This document shows, one piece after another, positions 23,464 through 34,904 of a stretch of 64,000 nt of DNA. A program made the translations under genes and the position numbers. Source of the stretch: Isoetes taiwanensis (lineage: Eukaryota > Streptophyta > Lycopodiopsida > Isoetales > Isoetaceae). Below the pieces are notes generated by a model that saw only the letters and a program-made list of their open reading frames with translations, ran no database searches and was not told the DNA's origin. Location: the NCBI GenBank assembly GCA_021234155.1, contig JAJEKV010000399.1, positions 1 through 64,000 of the forward strand, read 5' to 3'. Position 1 is the stretch's first letter, and every line of letters begins with the position of its first letter.

Positions 23464-24116
23464 ATTTATAGGTTAGGGTTGATGTTACCTGCCATGTGGC
23501 TCCAATAGGGTGGTTCCGTGTGGCGGGTGCCCAATAGGTTAAGGCCACGTGGAAAATGGTCTTAACCTAAGGTTGGATAAGTTATACATTAGAGGCAGAA
23601 TGAGATCTAGTTTTGTCCTCTTAAGAAAAATGCCACATCAGATTGCTAGTCATTCCATGTCATCATGCTCTCACGTAACAACCACTCAACAACCTACCAA
23701 CCCTACTCAACAACCTTATCAACCATAAATTAATTGCACCAAACAATATCTAGGTCATAAAAATCTTATTAATTTAACTTCGTCTTGTCGGCTTCTATGT
23801 TTTACGGGCACCCATGATTTTTTTTTTTTAATTCTATAGTGTATCATGCTGGCTCCTATGACTATCGATCAAACAAAGAAAATGAACTTGGTGCAAAGGT
23901 AGAGATTGGTCCTCCATGAAATCCGTTCTTTTGGCTCTAAAATTCATTTGAAATTATCAGAATTAGAAGTTCAACGAGATTGAATGGGGCCATTTTCTTC
24001 CCTCCATGGTAATTTCAAGGTTCGATTCCTTGAGAGGGGATTTTGCATCGATTCCTTGAGAGGGGATTTTGCATCGAGCATCTTGATTGTATTCTTTGTT
24101 CTAAAGCAGATTAACA
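23464..24116. other. Intergenic, with a 26 bp tandem repeat
   Basis: There is no gene. At 24,023-24,075 the unit CGATTCCTTGAGAGGGGATT plus TTGCAT occurs twice in tandem. The first copy follows CAAGGTT, so CAAGG-TTCGATT-CCTTG has the shape of a tRNA T-arm, but no complete tRNA surrounds it. Confidence 0.5.
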
Positions 24117-27100
24117 ATGGCAGATATTCGGGTGTCTTTGCCATCTAAAGAGTATGCACCAAGCTGGTCTAGGAGACAAGGTGGATCGAAGCCCAAATTG
24201 GATGAAAATCTTCTGAGGATTATGGGTGCAAAGCATGCAGATATTTGGGCAAAAGGAGATATATATATCAAAGAGATTCTATGACAGGTCGGTTTCCTGA
24301 TTTCAACTCTGTGACAGGCCTCATAAAATTTATGTGTGAAGGCAAATCTGGTTTGTTAGGATATTGTGAAAACATGATGAACTACATACAACAATTGTGT
24401 TCTAGATTGCAAGACAAAGAGAGAATTATTAAGGAGAGAGAGCAGCAGATGCACATAGTGACAGAAGAGAAAAAGCAACTGATGAATAGTATAAAAAAGC
24501 TTGAGAAAGAAATTTTGCATATGCATCAAGGTTGTGTATTGAGGAATTTTGTCATGAATCAAACAAACAAAGAGCTGAAAACCTTGACAAGCAACTACAA
24601 TTCAGCTCAAGCCAAAGTGAAGATTTTGGAGAAAAGGCTACAACGTTTAAAGAAGACATAGAAGAGAGAGGAACAGGAAGTCAAAACCAATTGAGGCATT
24701 GAATCCAACTTGTGGCACGAAGAAGAATTTATCCATGAATAGAGTGCTCAACACAAAAAGGAGAAGAAGGGAGTGAGGAGCAACATAGGAAAGCTTGTGA
24801 GAAACATTGCAACCAAGGAAGAGATTTTATCTATGTTGAATGACCCAATGAATGTCTCTCTAAGAAGAAAATAGAAATGGTTTTAAAGGAAGTCTCCTCT
24901 AAAATCGATGCAGACGAATTCCAAGCTAAATGCGATGCATCTGGCATTAGTAGAGAGGGATATAGAAGTTTGTTCAGGTCATTCCAAGATGCTCTAAAAT
25001 ACATGGGGATAAAAAAAGTGGTTGTGCCTCGTCCGTATACTGTGGAGTGTGTCAGAAAGAGAAGAAATCTTACTGTTAACAATATTTTGGGTGGAATGCA
25101 TTCAATTGAATCAGGTGCTCCAATCAGTCAGAAAGCAAATACAAAGAATAAGAACAATGAATGTGACATCATTGGTTTGAATCAAAATAATAATGTCTGG
25201 TTTGACATGGAAGCTTTGCTAAAATTCATGGTCATCTTTTATCAGGTACGTAACTCAACTAAGTATTTGCTGATTTAGTTCAGAAGTTTAGCTTGATGTT
25301 GCACATATTTTGAACCATATACTAGGTTCCCATCGCATTACTATTTTAATAATGTTATTGATCGTAACACTAGTTCTATTCATATCCATATCGAATTTTT
25401 TGTTGACTTTTTGGAATGTAATTGATGATATAATATGCATATCACCGTTGAACAACTAAACTAGTGACATATTGAATAATGGTTTAGCTGTTTATGAGTA
25501 ATGATGTTCTGCAATATGCTGGGGTTTAGATAGGAATGTAAAATTCGCTTAAGAAAACAGTTAGGATATCTTGGAGTTATGATGGTTGCATGCTACGTTG
25601 GAGTGCTGATGGAAATGCAATGCTTCAGTTTTATTGCTTTGGATAGAAAATAAAAGGGCTTATGTGTAAGTGTTGAAGCATGGTAGATGAGAGCATCAAG
25701 GCAAAGCAAGGTTTGCAAGTTTTGGTCTTATTGCATGGACTGCTACAGTGGTACAGGTTCTTGCAAAGGAGTTATTGCTTTGCTAGGGCGCTTAGGCTTG
25801 GTTTTGCCTCTGATTTAGAGTGCAGGGCTTGCTACTAGGAAGGTGCAATGTTCTTGCTTGCTAGAATGATGTTAAATCAGAGTTAGATCCAGGCTGGTAT
25901 ATTTCTTTCTGCTTGCATTTAGGCAGTTACGTTGGCATTTAAATACCTGGCAATAATATAATTCAGAAATCCTTTTCGTTTCTTATGATTGCCCTTATTT
26001 TGTATGCATTTGAATAATTGTCTCCATTATTTTTTGAACCAGGTTTATGAAGTAGATGTGCAGGGCAATCTGGAAGTATGTCTCAAGCTGGACGAGATGG
26101 AATTGACAACTAAACATAAGTTTGAGAGAGTATCGTTGGTCTTAATGAATTATGCTCTTCGTTTAGATTATTTTGAGAAAGGGCAAGTTACAAAATCAAA
26201 GAGGGATCCTCGTTGGTTCTCAGTGCAGTCAGAAGAACATACCTGGTGGCTTGGAATGTTTCAAGTGAAAAAAGAGAATTACGCAGTATTAAAATGGGTG
26301 TTTGACTAAACAGAGCTACCGAGACTTATTGGGTTATACGAATCAGGAGAGCTACTCAAGGTAGATGGTTATGGTTCTTTTAAAGTTAGGTTTCACTTGG
26401 CATCTGATCTCAAAACTGAGAAGGCAATGTATAATATAAAGTCAACAGCAAACTACAAAAAATTGCATTTATTGCATGTATATCTTGAAGGAAAAGAAAA
26501 AGAGCAGAAGCACCATGTCATGTAATCAGGATGTGCCACCAAATAGAGATAAGGACAAAACTTTTGATGCAATTTTGCCAATTCCTCTTAATAGAGTGCA
26601 TTTCTGTACACTTCATGCAATGGTCAGGATAGTGGAAAAAATGATTCAGCATAGTTGCTTATTTGTTTGGAACATAAAAGATGAAGGAGAAAGAAAAGAT
26701 GGGATATTAAGAGTGGAAAAAGTGTTGTCAGACGCTGGGTTGCACGGTGGTTGCGTGAAGCTTGAGAAGGATTTGAAGAAATCAAATAAAAGTTCAGTGC
26801 CTGCCAAAGTTTCCTTGGGTGGTGACAAGGCCAGACACTTCCTGAAAAACATAGATCCTAAACGAAAAGGAGTCTTTGAGTTTGGAAAGAAACTTGTCCA
26901 AGCGGAGAAGGATAGGACCGATGGGGCATTGTCTACCGTAAAGAAACTAGGTGCTTGGAATGCATTTTCTGAGCTTAACACTTTACTGCAGGCCCATTCC
27001 TTGAGCCCACACGATGCCATCACATTCAAAGACGTGGTCACAAAATTTACATCTGCCTATATAGCAGCCTGGGGAGAAACTGAAGTTACACACTATGTCC

Positions 27101-27459
27101 ACATATTGCACACACATGGACCTTGGTTCATAAAAACATATGGAAGCCTTGCAGTCTGGAATACGCAAGGTATGGAGAAGTCGCATAAACAGGCCGAGAT
27201 GGCCTTTCATAGAGCAACCCAGAGGGGTGGAAGTACAACAATGTCCAGACCATTGTATCAAATGAGTTACTGGTTTTATAGAAGAATGGTTGCTAAACAT
27301 GAAAGAAATATTAGGCAAAGAGCAAATCCAAGTGTAGACAATGCTTTAGTGGAACTATCAAGAAAAAGGAAGAGGGAGGCATGGATGAGATCTACAGCTA
27401 ATGCAACACAACGAGATTGGAGAGGAAGGAGACGACGTATTGGAAGTAGTTGGAAGTAG
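24117..27459 (+). pseudogene. Decayed transposase-like gene, family not named
   Basis: The gene begins at ATG 24,117 (MADIRVSLPSKEYAPSW...). It shifts frame near 24,245 and continues as a coiled coil rich in Lys/Glu/Gln (24,245-24,661). A conserved-looking block follows (24,877-25,245), then an intron 25,246-26,042 (donor CAG/GTACGT, acceptor ACCAG/GTTTATG) and more coding sequence (26,043-26,309). The largest block is 26,476-27,459. It has LPIPLNRVHFCTLHAMVRI, GLHGGCVKLEKD, then ETEVTHYVHILHTHGPWFI and GSLAVWNTQGMEKSHKQ, and a basic C-terminus. The Cys/His and acidic residues spaced over a large globular block recall cut-and-paste transposases, with the glutamate of QGMEKSHKQ as a possible third catalytic acid. 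Stops and frame breaks (near 24,245, 26,309 and 26,476) make it inactive as read. Confidence 0.5.
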
Positions 27460-29234
27460 GTTCCTGACATTTTTTATGACAGCAAATTGTATTGTGAGTA
27501 TGCATCCAAACCTTGTAATAACTATGAATTTTTTAGCTGGTTAAGAGTTAAAAAAGGTGTTCCAAGTTATATTACTAGGTATTTTAGATATAGATAGTAC
27601 CTCTTATTTGCTTATACGTTAAGACAGTTCTGTTATAGATGTGTGGCTTATATAGGTTGGACTATCTTACAGGTTCTAACATATAAGCTCATCATACTTC
27701 ACCACATTCTGACACTCTAAATTCTAGAGTTTTTGTCAGTTCCTGAAGATGAAAAGTCCAAAAAGATCTAAAGTGGCTAAGCCAAATCCTCAAAACAGAG
27801 CCAATGCAGCTGCTTGGGCTTGGTACATGCACAAAAGGGAGCAAAAGCTCTTTGTTTGAAGCTTGTCTTGCTCACAGGAGCACTGTATAATGCCCTTCCA
27901 GGTTCAAGCAAGAGGCTTGGACTGTCTTACAGTTTCTCTATTTGGGTAGTGATTTGCTATGGTGGTAAGGAACCATTGGTTTCTATTATATGTTACATCT
28001 CAAAGGATGTACAGAAACCAGGAACTTGGATTTAGGTTAGTGATTGGGCTATTGGACGAAGCTCATTTTTTAGTGTAACATTGTTAGGAACAAGTGGCTG
28101 GCCTAAATTACTTGCAGGGATAATTTTGGGCTGTAGTGCAAAGGTGCCCAAGGTAATTTGTTAAGGAGATAAAACTAGGTGCATATTTTTGCCATTGGCA
28201 CTGTTATGACAACGCCCATAGCAGGAAAGTGTCCTAACAACAGTCAATATGCTTGTACCCAATTTCTTGGTAAGTATGTTAGGATGTGTTGCTGACTATT
28301 TCTTTCTTGTTCTAACCATGCCAGAGACTATGCTATAGTTTCCTCAGGATGCAGAGATATTGGAAAATGTAATGTGATGAGGAAGGGGTTCTGGTTCCTA
28401 TGTAGAAGGTTAAGTAAAAGCTCTTCCATGATTAGGAAATATAAAAGGTTAAAGGTATCTTGAGTATTGAGAGTTTCATGGTCATAAAGCTGAGCAGGAC
28501 TGTTTAGAGACCAGGTTTGGTTAATTTTCTTTCGTCTTTTCATTTATGCAATAAATTGTAATATAACTTATATTTTTATTATCTTATGCAGCATACCCAC
28601 TACAATATTACTTGGGCCTTTCGTTGTGACATGCAAAAGAGTTCGAGCTATTCTAGTTCAGCAGAAGGGCCAGTTGGCGGATATAGGTCTGTAATTTGGA
28701 AATGCTATATTATGCCTGCTTTAAGCCAGCCCATGATTGAACCTAGCAAGGCTTGCATCGTAATACTTCATGAGTTGCTGTAAGGTTGTTATAGGTGTTG
28801 CTAAGATGCAAAGTGCCCTTGCCATTGTAAGTTGATCACCTGCAGGCCTTAACATTTTGCCTTTACATGCATTCCCATCCTGTGTGTATACCAGATACAA
28901 GCATATAATCCAGTATGCCAACTTGCCAACCAAGTCATTAGTATTACCTAGTTTGTTATTCTTCAGTATTCTAATTTTGCACTATCATCATTTCACTTTG
29001 GAAGAGCAATGCACGCTCTAGAAGCCATATGCAGTTGGTAGGGAAAACACCAATCCTAATATGAGTACGCCATTACGCATCTTCCTACAGTGTATAGGGA
29101 TTGATAAGCAACCGTAATCAGAAGGGAACTGTTATCATTTTCATTTATACATGTGCTTCTTTAGATGCTTAGATATTTTTGAGCTTGTTGTCATTTATCA
29201 AAATGTGGCATTTGGATTGCCTTCTTTCTTTCAG
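27460..29234 (+). other. Non-coding; includes the intron before the first visible exon of the GPI-anchored protein gene
   Basis: No recognisable exon was found. The 5' exons of the gene starting at 29,235 should lie upstream, but I see none in this stretch. They are either beyond the transposons to the left or lost. Confidence 0.4.
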
Positions 29235-29461
29235 TGATGCCTCCGCAGTGATAGATGACTGTGGCGGTTCTTCCATACATAGCACAGCATGCTGTAATGC
29301 ATTACATAAATACATTTCTGAGATGCAGCAACAGAAATTAATAACCAACCTGCAAGCCTTAGAATGTGTAACACAATTGGGCTCCATGTTGCGCAGCAAG
29401 GGTGTTACTCACAATCTTTATGATCTATGTACTGTTAATCTCAAAGACTTCAGTTTACAAG
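29235..29461 (+). CDS. GPI-anchored protein, At1g61900-like: exon upstream of the insertion
   Basis: This exon encodes DDCGGSSIHSTACCNALH, QQKLITNLQALECVTQLG and NLYDLCTVNLKDFSLQ. This is the Cys-rich extracellular part of the uncharacterised plant GPI-anchored family typified by Arabidopsis At1g61900, in which CC and spaced single cysteines are conserved. Acceptor CTTTCAG precedes 29,235. The donor is CAAG/GTATCC after 29,461. The reading continues in frame into 38,438 (SLQ-GCLLNSLPSDV), so the intervening 8,976 bp is one intron that now contains the 8.8 kb transposon. The exon is intact. The protein is expected on the outer face of the plasma membrane; its function is unknown. Confidence 0.85.
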
Positions 29462-29634
29462 GTATCCCTTCTACGTGCAGTTCATATTCTCCTACATATT
29501 GCGTGATATCTTGTCCATTCTAACTCTATTCTCTATGTTCTTCTCATTTTCCTTTCGACATTTCGGATGTCCTATCATAGTTGTTGGCGATCAAGGTGCA
29601 CATCTCTAAACTCCTATTGGGGGAATAATGTTTC

Positions 29635-29665
29635 AAACAAGGTTTAAAATGAAACGCACTTATTT
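29635..29665 (+). repeat. Left terminal inverted repeat of the methyltransferase transposon
   Basis: It pairs with 38,367-38,397. The inner part GTTTAAAATGAAACGCACTT is exact at both ends. The left end also folds on itself (AAACGCACTT ... AAGTGCGTTT). Confidence 0.85.
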
Positions 29666-30862
29666 AAGAAGTGCGTTTGAAAGATTCCTTTATAAAAATT
29701 GGAAACTTGAAAAAAATGGACAAAATAGGGAGCAAAATAGATTGTTGAGCAAATAGCATTCGAAATACCCCAAAAAAAGCAACATTTTTGAAGCCTTTTC
29801 ATTTTTTAAGAAGGGCAAAAATAAAAAAAGCTTGTTTTGAGGAGAAAGACATTACATTTAAAAACTCATTAAGTATTTGTTGTTGAAAATAGAAGGAAAT
29901 ATAGTTTTGTGTTTTTGCAAGCTTAATATAAGTACTAAGAAAATCAAACATAGAAAAGAGAAAGAGTCTGAAATCATGAATCAAAAAAAGAATTGTTCTA
30001 ATTAAGCATTGTTGAAGAGACAAAGTTTTCAGTTGAGAAATCTTCATCAAAATATATTAAAATTCGTAACACATAGATTACAATGAAAGATAGTTTAAAA
30101 TGCTGTCTGTATAAATTTATACGGGAGGTGGCTCTTCCCAGTCCACAGGACTCTCTCTCCCCTTAGGATCAGTCTCTTGCGAGGTTATAATAGCAGAGAC
30201 GCCCCCTTCTGATTCCAATGGTACAGGTACAGGCTGTTTCTCTGGCTCAGGCACCACAGGCTCCAGATCGACGAACTCCACCTCCTCATTTCTTCTTCCC
30301 GTAAGTGGAGGCTGGATTTCTGTATATGTGCCTTTTACATCGCCAAAGCACCATTTTTTGCTCCCAATTCCTCGTTTTCATCAGGAAAGGATTCACAAGA
30401 GCTTATCCTGGTCCTGATGAAACTTATTTTGTCCGGGTCTATGTCGACGGAGACAACATTGGCGCCCCTGCTTAAGGGCGCAAACTGCTGTGGTGCCTGA
30501 GCCAGAAAATGCGTCTAAGATCCGGCCCCCAGGTATGAAAACCATCAGATAAATTATTTATAAGTCGTTTGTGGTTTTCGATAATGGGACACCACATTTT
30601 GTCTTTGTGGGTCTCTTAATTTTGCAAAACCAGGGAACCTAAACGCATTGCGGGGAGGAGTCTTTTTCATTTGGCGATTAAAGTGAACCATGGTTTTTTG
30701 GCGCCCTGTTTGTAAAACCCTATGTGAAAGTGCTCAAACAACTTACTAGCGCGGACCACCACCATGACCCTTAACGCTTGTTTTAAGCCCCTGCCAAACA
30801 AAGACAACAATGAAATATTAGTAAAATAAAAACAAGGAAAATAAGTTAGCTCAAGTGGTGTG

Positions 30863-31050
30863 GCGGTATAAATTTATACCGGGGTTGCCTTGCAGATAAA
30901 TTTATACCAGGTTGCCTACGGTATAAATTTATACCGGGGTTGCATTTGCGGTATAAATTTATACCGCTGGCCGCAGTCGTATAAATTTATACGACATTGC
31001 CTTGCTATATAAATTTAAACCTTAGGGTTGTGGTATAAATTTATACCGTG
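30863..31050. repeat. Palindrome array A (seven copies)
   Basis: Seven copies, some degenerate, of the 18 bp perfect palindrome CGGTATAAATTTATACCG are separated by about 5-15 bp of unrelated sequence. They lie in the intron between the last two methyltransferase exons. A single extra copy is at about 30,108-30,124. Confidence 0.95.
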
Positions 31051-32117
31051 GAGTTACTAAAAAGAAAAGCGTTAAATGTTAAGCTTACCAAATGCGTTTT
31101 CAAAGCCGGCATTACGCATACTCCCATAGGTTTAAGCAATCACATTGTTTGTAGGTCCGAATGGAAAATGATGACCCTCCGTTAGCGGATAAGGTGACTT
31201 CCTTTAGGCCTTCCAAAAGAGTGGACTTGCACGCGTGAAAGCCTCCTCGTCAAAAGCTACCGTCCTTAATTTTGAAACCATAGGGAATATCTGCAATGCA
31301 TAATGTGAAGTTCTGCTTCTCCAAAAGTGTCCCCAGCCTCGTGCAGTCACCCTCAACAACTCTGTACATGCAGTCCTGACCAAACGTTGTAAATCTTTCA
31401 TAAGAAGTGTCAAAGTCGCTAGTGGCGACCTCCTTTCCCTCGCTCGGGATTGCCTTAAGTCTCGCCTCTCTTCCTTGGCCCCACGAACTGGGTTTAAAAA
31501 TCAAATGGGAGCCCCTTTTTCTTGTTCTCAGAAGAATATTGTGAGAAAAAGGCACAAACACAGAACATATTTTTAGCAAAACTTACCCAGCCACTAAAGT
31601 TAACAGCGTGCTCTCTAATAATACTATCAGTGGTACAACTTGGGTAGAGAAGCTTGCACTCCTCCCAGTCCTCAAGGTTTAGCTGCTTCATTAACTCGGC
31701 CTGGCAGGTAACAATGTCTTTCTGACTGCAAAGAGAAACATGTTGTAAGACCAGAAAATGTAGAAGAAAGACGGCATTGCAAATGTGGCTTACGTCTTAG
31801 CTTCCTTGGCCATTTCGTCTAATGTAAATTCCTTGGCCACGACTTTTTCCAAAAGGCGAACAAAAATTTCTTTGCTTTTTAATCCCTGTAACTGCGTCCA
31901 GGGTACAATGCTCATATTTTTCTGTTTTAATTCTCCACCCTTTTTGGTTTTTTTTTCGAGCGGGCTTGCTTGCTCTTTAAGCTCACCATCTTCGAACATA
32001 CAAAAAATTCTTTCTTGAAGATCCCACACCTGTAAATGGACAAACGCCATTAGTTTAGTGTTGCTTAGCGTAAGAGAATATGTTGCAGTCTACTTTCTAA
32101 ATACGCATGGTGTGTAG

Positions 32118-32388
32118 TCACGGTATAAATTTATACCGTCCCTGGACACGGTATAAATTTATACCGCGACTAGTCGCGGTATAAATTTATACCGCCTAGT
32201 CGCTGTGATAAATTTATACCGCGTCTCGCCATATGATATAAATTTATACCGTGCCCGCCACGGTATAAATTTATACAGCGACTAGGCACGGTATAAATTT
32301 ATACCGTGCCCGGGCACGGTATAAATTTATACCGTCCCTAGTCGCGGTATAAATTTATACCGCCACGGTATAAATTTATACCGTGCGA
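32118..32388. repeat. Palindrome array B (ten copies)
   Basis: Ten copies of CGGTATAAATTTATACCG or close variants lie in the intron between the ParB exon and the next exon. Several extend beyond 18 bp, for example AGTCGCGG...CCGCGACTAG and GTGCCCGGGCAC between neighbours. Confidence 0.95.
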
Positions 32389-34065
32389 AGGCACTTGTAA
32401 ACACGCTAAACACTACAAAACATAGAAAGAAGAGCAGCTTCTTACTTGACCATCTCTGAATGCCAGCTGAAAGTAGTTATCGTATTGCTTTACTGCCATA
32501 ATGGGCTTCTTATCATAGTCATAGCTGAGGCAAAGATCATCCACGCAGCTTCTCGAAGCTCCTGCAGCTTGTTCTTTTGCTTTTTAAAATCCTCTCCATA
32601 CATTTGTTTAAATTCCACGTACTCACGGTGCATGAAACGGATCTTGTCTATTAAACTCATTTTTAATCTGAAGTCATTGTCGAGATTATGACTCACGGCA
32701 ATGACTTTTGCTTCTTCATCTGTTACACCAACGTATATATGTGCTTCTACGCTCTTCCACACTTCGTTACGGCTTTCCTCTTTTGCTAGTTCTTTCCTTG
32801 CCTTGTAACTATGTGTGCCTCCAAGAACGTAGTATGTGTAATCTTCGAAGTCAGCCTTCTTGTAATCTTTTAGTTGGTTGCACTGACTCCTGTCCACCAT
32901 AACAACTAGTGGCGACACATGGGCATGAGGATTTCTTCTCATTCTTTGTTTCAGTATAGCCACATGTGCCGTGATCTGACTTAGGACTGTAGCACTCTGA
33001 CCCCATCTTCATTTTTAGGTGGCCTCTTAATGGTGCTCAATGTCAAAGAAATAGTTTGCTTTAGCAGTTTAGTGTCATTCACCCGCTTGAGAATAGCACT
33101 TGATTTATCTGCAGGCTTCACAACAATATCTGCTCCAGGGGCCTTCTGAAGAGCTTCTGTTGACTCCTCTATAGTCAAAGCCTTTGTGCCTCTAGATTTC
33201 TTTTTTGTAGGAGCCTGTGTATCTACTACGAGGGAATGCTTTCTACCCTTTCCCTTTGTTACCACTGGTTCCTCTTCCTCTTCTTCTTCTACTTCCTCGT
33301 CCTTCTCTTCAAACTCTTCGATAGGAATTCGGTACCGTAGACCTTTGACCAACTTTGTTTCTTCAAGAAAGCACAACCGACATTAAAATGTCCACTATAT
33401 CCCGTAATGCAGGGGTTAAGTTAGGAAGATGACGGTATAAATTTATAACGTAAAGACACTAAACAATACTTACATGGCCACTCTTGTAATTGTCAGCCAC
33501 GTACTCTTGCACATCTTTGGGTTTGCACATGCTTATTCGAAGCATTTTACTTTCAAGAACGTAGAAGACTTCCCCCTTGTCATGCATGCACTTCATTAAG
33601 ATTTCATCATCGACCTCTGTAGCAATAAGGTTGATAATTTCGCCGGCAGGGTAATAATCGTCACTCTTGTACTTGCCCTTCCCTGATTGATGACACAAGT
33701 AAAGGTACGCCTCAGTGGGTTTGCTCTCTCTTGCACCCACCGTGGACGCGTACCACGCCGGGTCTTTCATTAGTATATGCGTGGCTCTATTGGTGCAGCC
33801 TTTGATGGCCCGGCCCTTGTTTACAAACCTGATCCTGGGGCTGGAAAAAGCGTAAAGAAGGCCATTTTTATGCAAGAAACAGAACCTTTTTCGACCTTTT
33901 GTACCATAAAAACAGTAAAAATAGAGGCGAAAAGAGCATAAAATCTACACTAAATTATCACTTTATTTGTGTTATTTAAGCTTAAAACGCAAGAATATTA
34001 CTGAAATTTTAAGGTTTTTGACACTTCTTTAAGCACTAGACACCAAGATTCCAAAATGGTTTCGG

Positions 34066-34434
34066 ATGGGGTATAAATTTATACCGCTGGTTAATGAAGC
34101 GGTATAAATTTATACCGAACTGTAACACAATTCCGTATAAATTTATACCTCGGGGTGCTGCTCGGCGGTATAAATTTATACCGCTCCAAAACACCGATCG
34201 GTATAAATTTATACCGCTAGGTGCCTCGGCGGTATAAATTTATACCGATCAGAATTGAAGCGGATAAATTTATACCGCTCGAGCACCCGCGCAGATAAAT
34301 TTATACCGATCGAAACTATATCGGTATAAATTTATACCGCGTGTTCTCGAGCGGTATAAATTTATACCGCAGAAGTGCTCGGCGGTATAAATTTATACCG
34401 ATCCGTAACCATATCGGTATAAATTTATACCGTA
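34066..34434. repeat. Palindrome array C (twelve copies)
   Basis: Twelve copies lie in the first methyltransferase intron, spaced about 9-14 bp. Variants lose one or two outer bases (CGGATAAATTTATACCG, CCGTATAAATTTATACCTCG) but always keep ATAAATTTATA. One isolated copy (CGGTATAAATTTATAACG) is at about 33,432-33,450 in the second intron. Confidence 0.95.
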
Positions 34435-34505
34435 AGCTTACACTCTAGCAGCGATTAAAACAAAAGAGAAACTAGAACAAGCGGGTAGTAGACTTACGTG
34501 GCCAT

Positions 34506-34904
34506 GGCGAAGATAGACCCGCCAGATAGACGCGTTCAGAGAGCAAATAGGGGGGGTATATAAGCCGCACTGGCGTATACTTCGACCGGCTGCGTGATAT
34601 AGAAAATAGGGTGGTGGCGGCTACCGGCTAAGTACCTCTCGCTAAGTGCCGCTTCATATAGCTTCTCCATAAAGTTTTCAATACAAGTGTCCGTGAGTTT
34701 TCGTGATAAATTTATACCGCTCGTTTCTATGTTGCCCTCCTCGTATAAATTTATACCATCTCCAGGTATAAATTTATATATCGGCCATTTTAAGTTTTTC
34801 TTCCCCTGTATAAATTTATACCAACTCAGATAAATTTATACCGTATGGCTCGAGAGAAAAAGAACCGCAGAGCCTCAACTCCGCTCACAGCTTCCTCCCT
34901 CGCA
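34506..34904. promoter_or_regulatory. Head-to-head promoter region with palindrome array D
   Basis: The region lies between the ATG codons of the methyltransferase (34,505, minus) and the transposase (34,905, plus). On the minus side GCTTATATACCCCCCC (about 34,552-34,567) places a TATA-like box about 50 bp from the ATG. On the plus side five palindrome copies (34,703-34,845) contain TATAAATTTATA, a TATA box on both strands. The last copy is about 60 bp upstream of the transposase ATG. The layout suggests shared or mutually linked control; this is inference. Confidence 0.55.

Larger units (their letters stand above)
30117..34505 (-). pseudogene. BAH - ParB-like - beta-class DNA methyltransferase (frameshifted)
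   Basis: I read seven exons: 34,498-34,505 (ATG GCC AC, donor GTAAGT), 33,474-33,840, about 32,446-33,385, 31,794-32,029, 31,587-31,725, 31,089-31,487 and 30,117-30,790. Exon 2 has BAH-domain features (EAYLYLCHQSG, GEIINLIATEVDDE, VFYVLESKMLRI). Exon 3 has an acidic/lysine linker, then a ParB-like block (VSPLVVMVDRSQ, YYVLGGTHSYKA, HIYVGVTDEEAKVIAVSHN). Exon 6 has VVEGDCTRL and the catalytic motif ADIPYGF; exon 7 has the SAM-binding motif LDAFSGSGTTAV followed, after one shift, by VVSVDIDPDKI. Catalytic motif before SAM motif is the beta-class order of N6-adenine/N4-cytosine methyltransferases. The usual DPPY/SPPY is DIPY. The stop TAA at 30,117 lies in a copy of the 18 bp palindrome. At least five single-base shifts, some next to homopolymers, break the frame. 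Confidence 0.75.

Noticed and set aside
24005-24040. tRNA gene suggested by CAAGG-TTCGATT-CCTTG
   Set aside because: Only the T-arm shape is present. No acceptor, D-arm or anticodon arm can be drawn upstream.
32118-34434. CRISPR-like look: short palindromic repeats with spacers of 5-15 bp
   Set aside because: The context is plant nuclear DNA with spliced genes, the spacers are too short and variable, and no cas-like gene is near. The repeats are better read as a palindrome array inside introns.
30117-34505. Bacterial contamination as the source of the methyltransferase
   Set aside because: The gene is split by GT-AG introns, fused to a BAH-like domain and embedded between exons of a plant gene.
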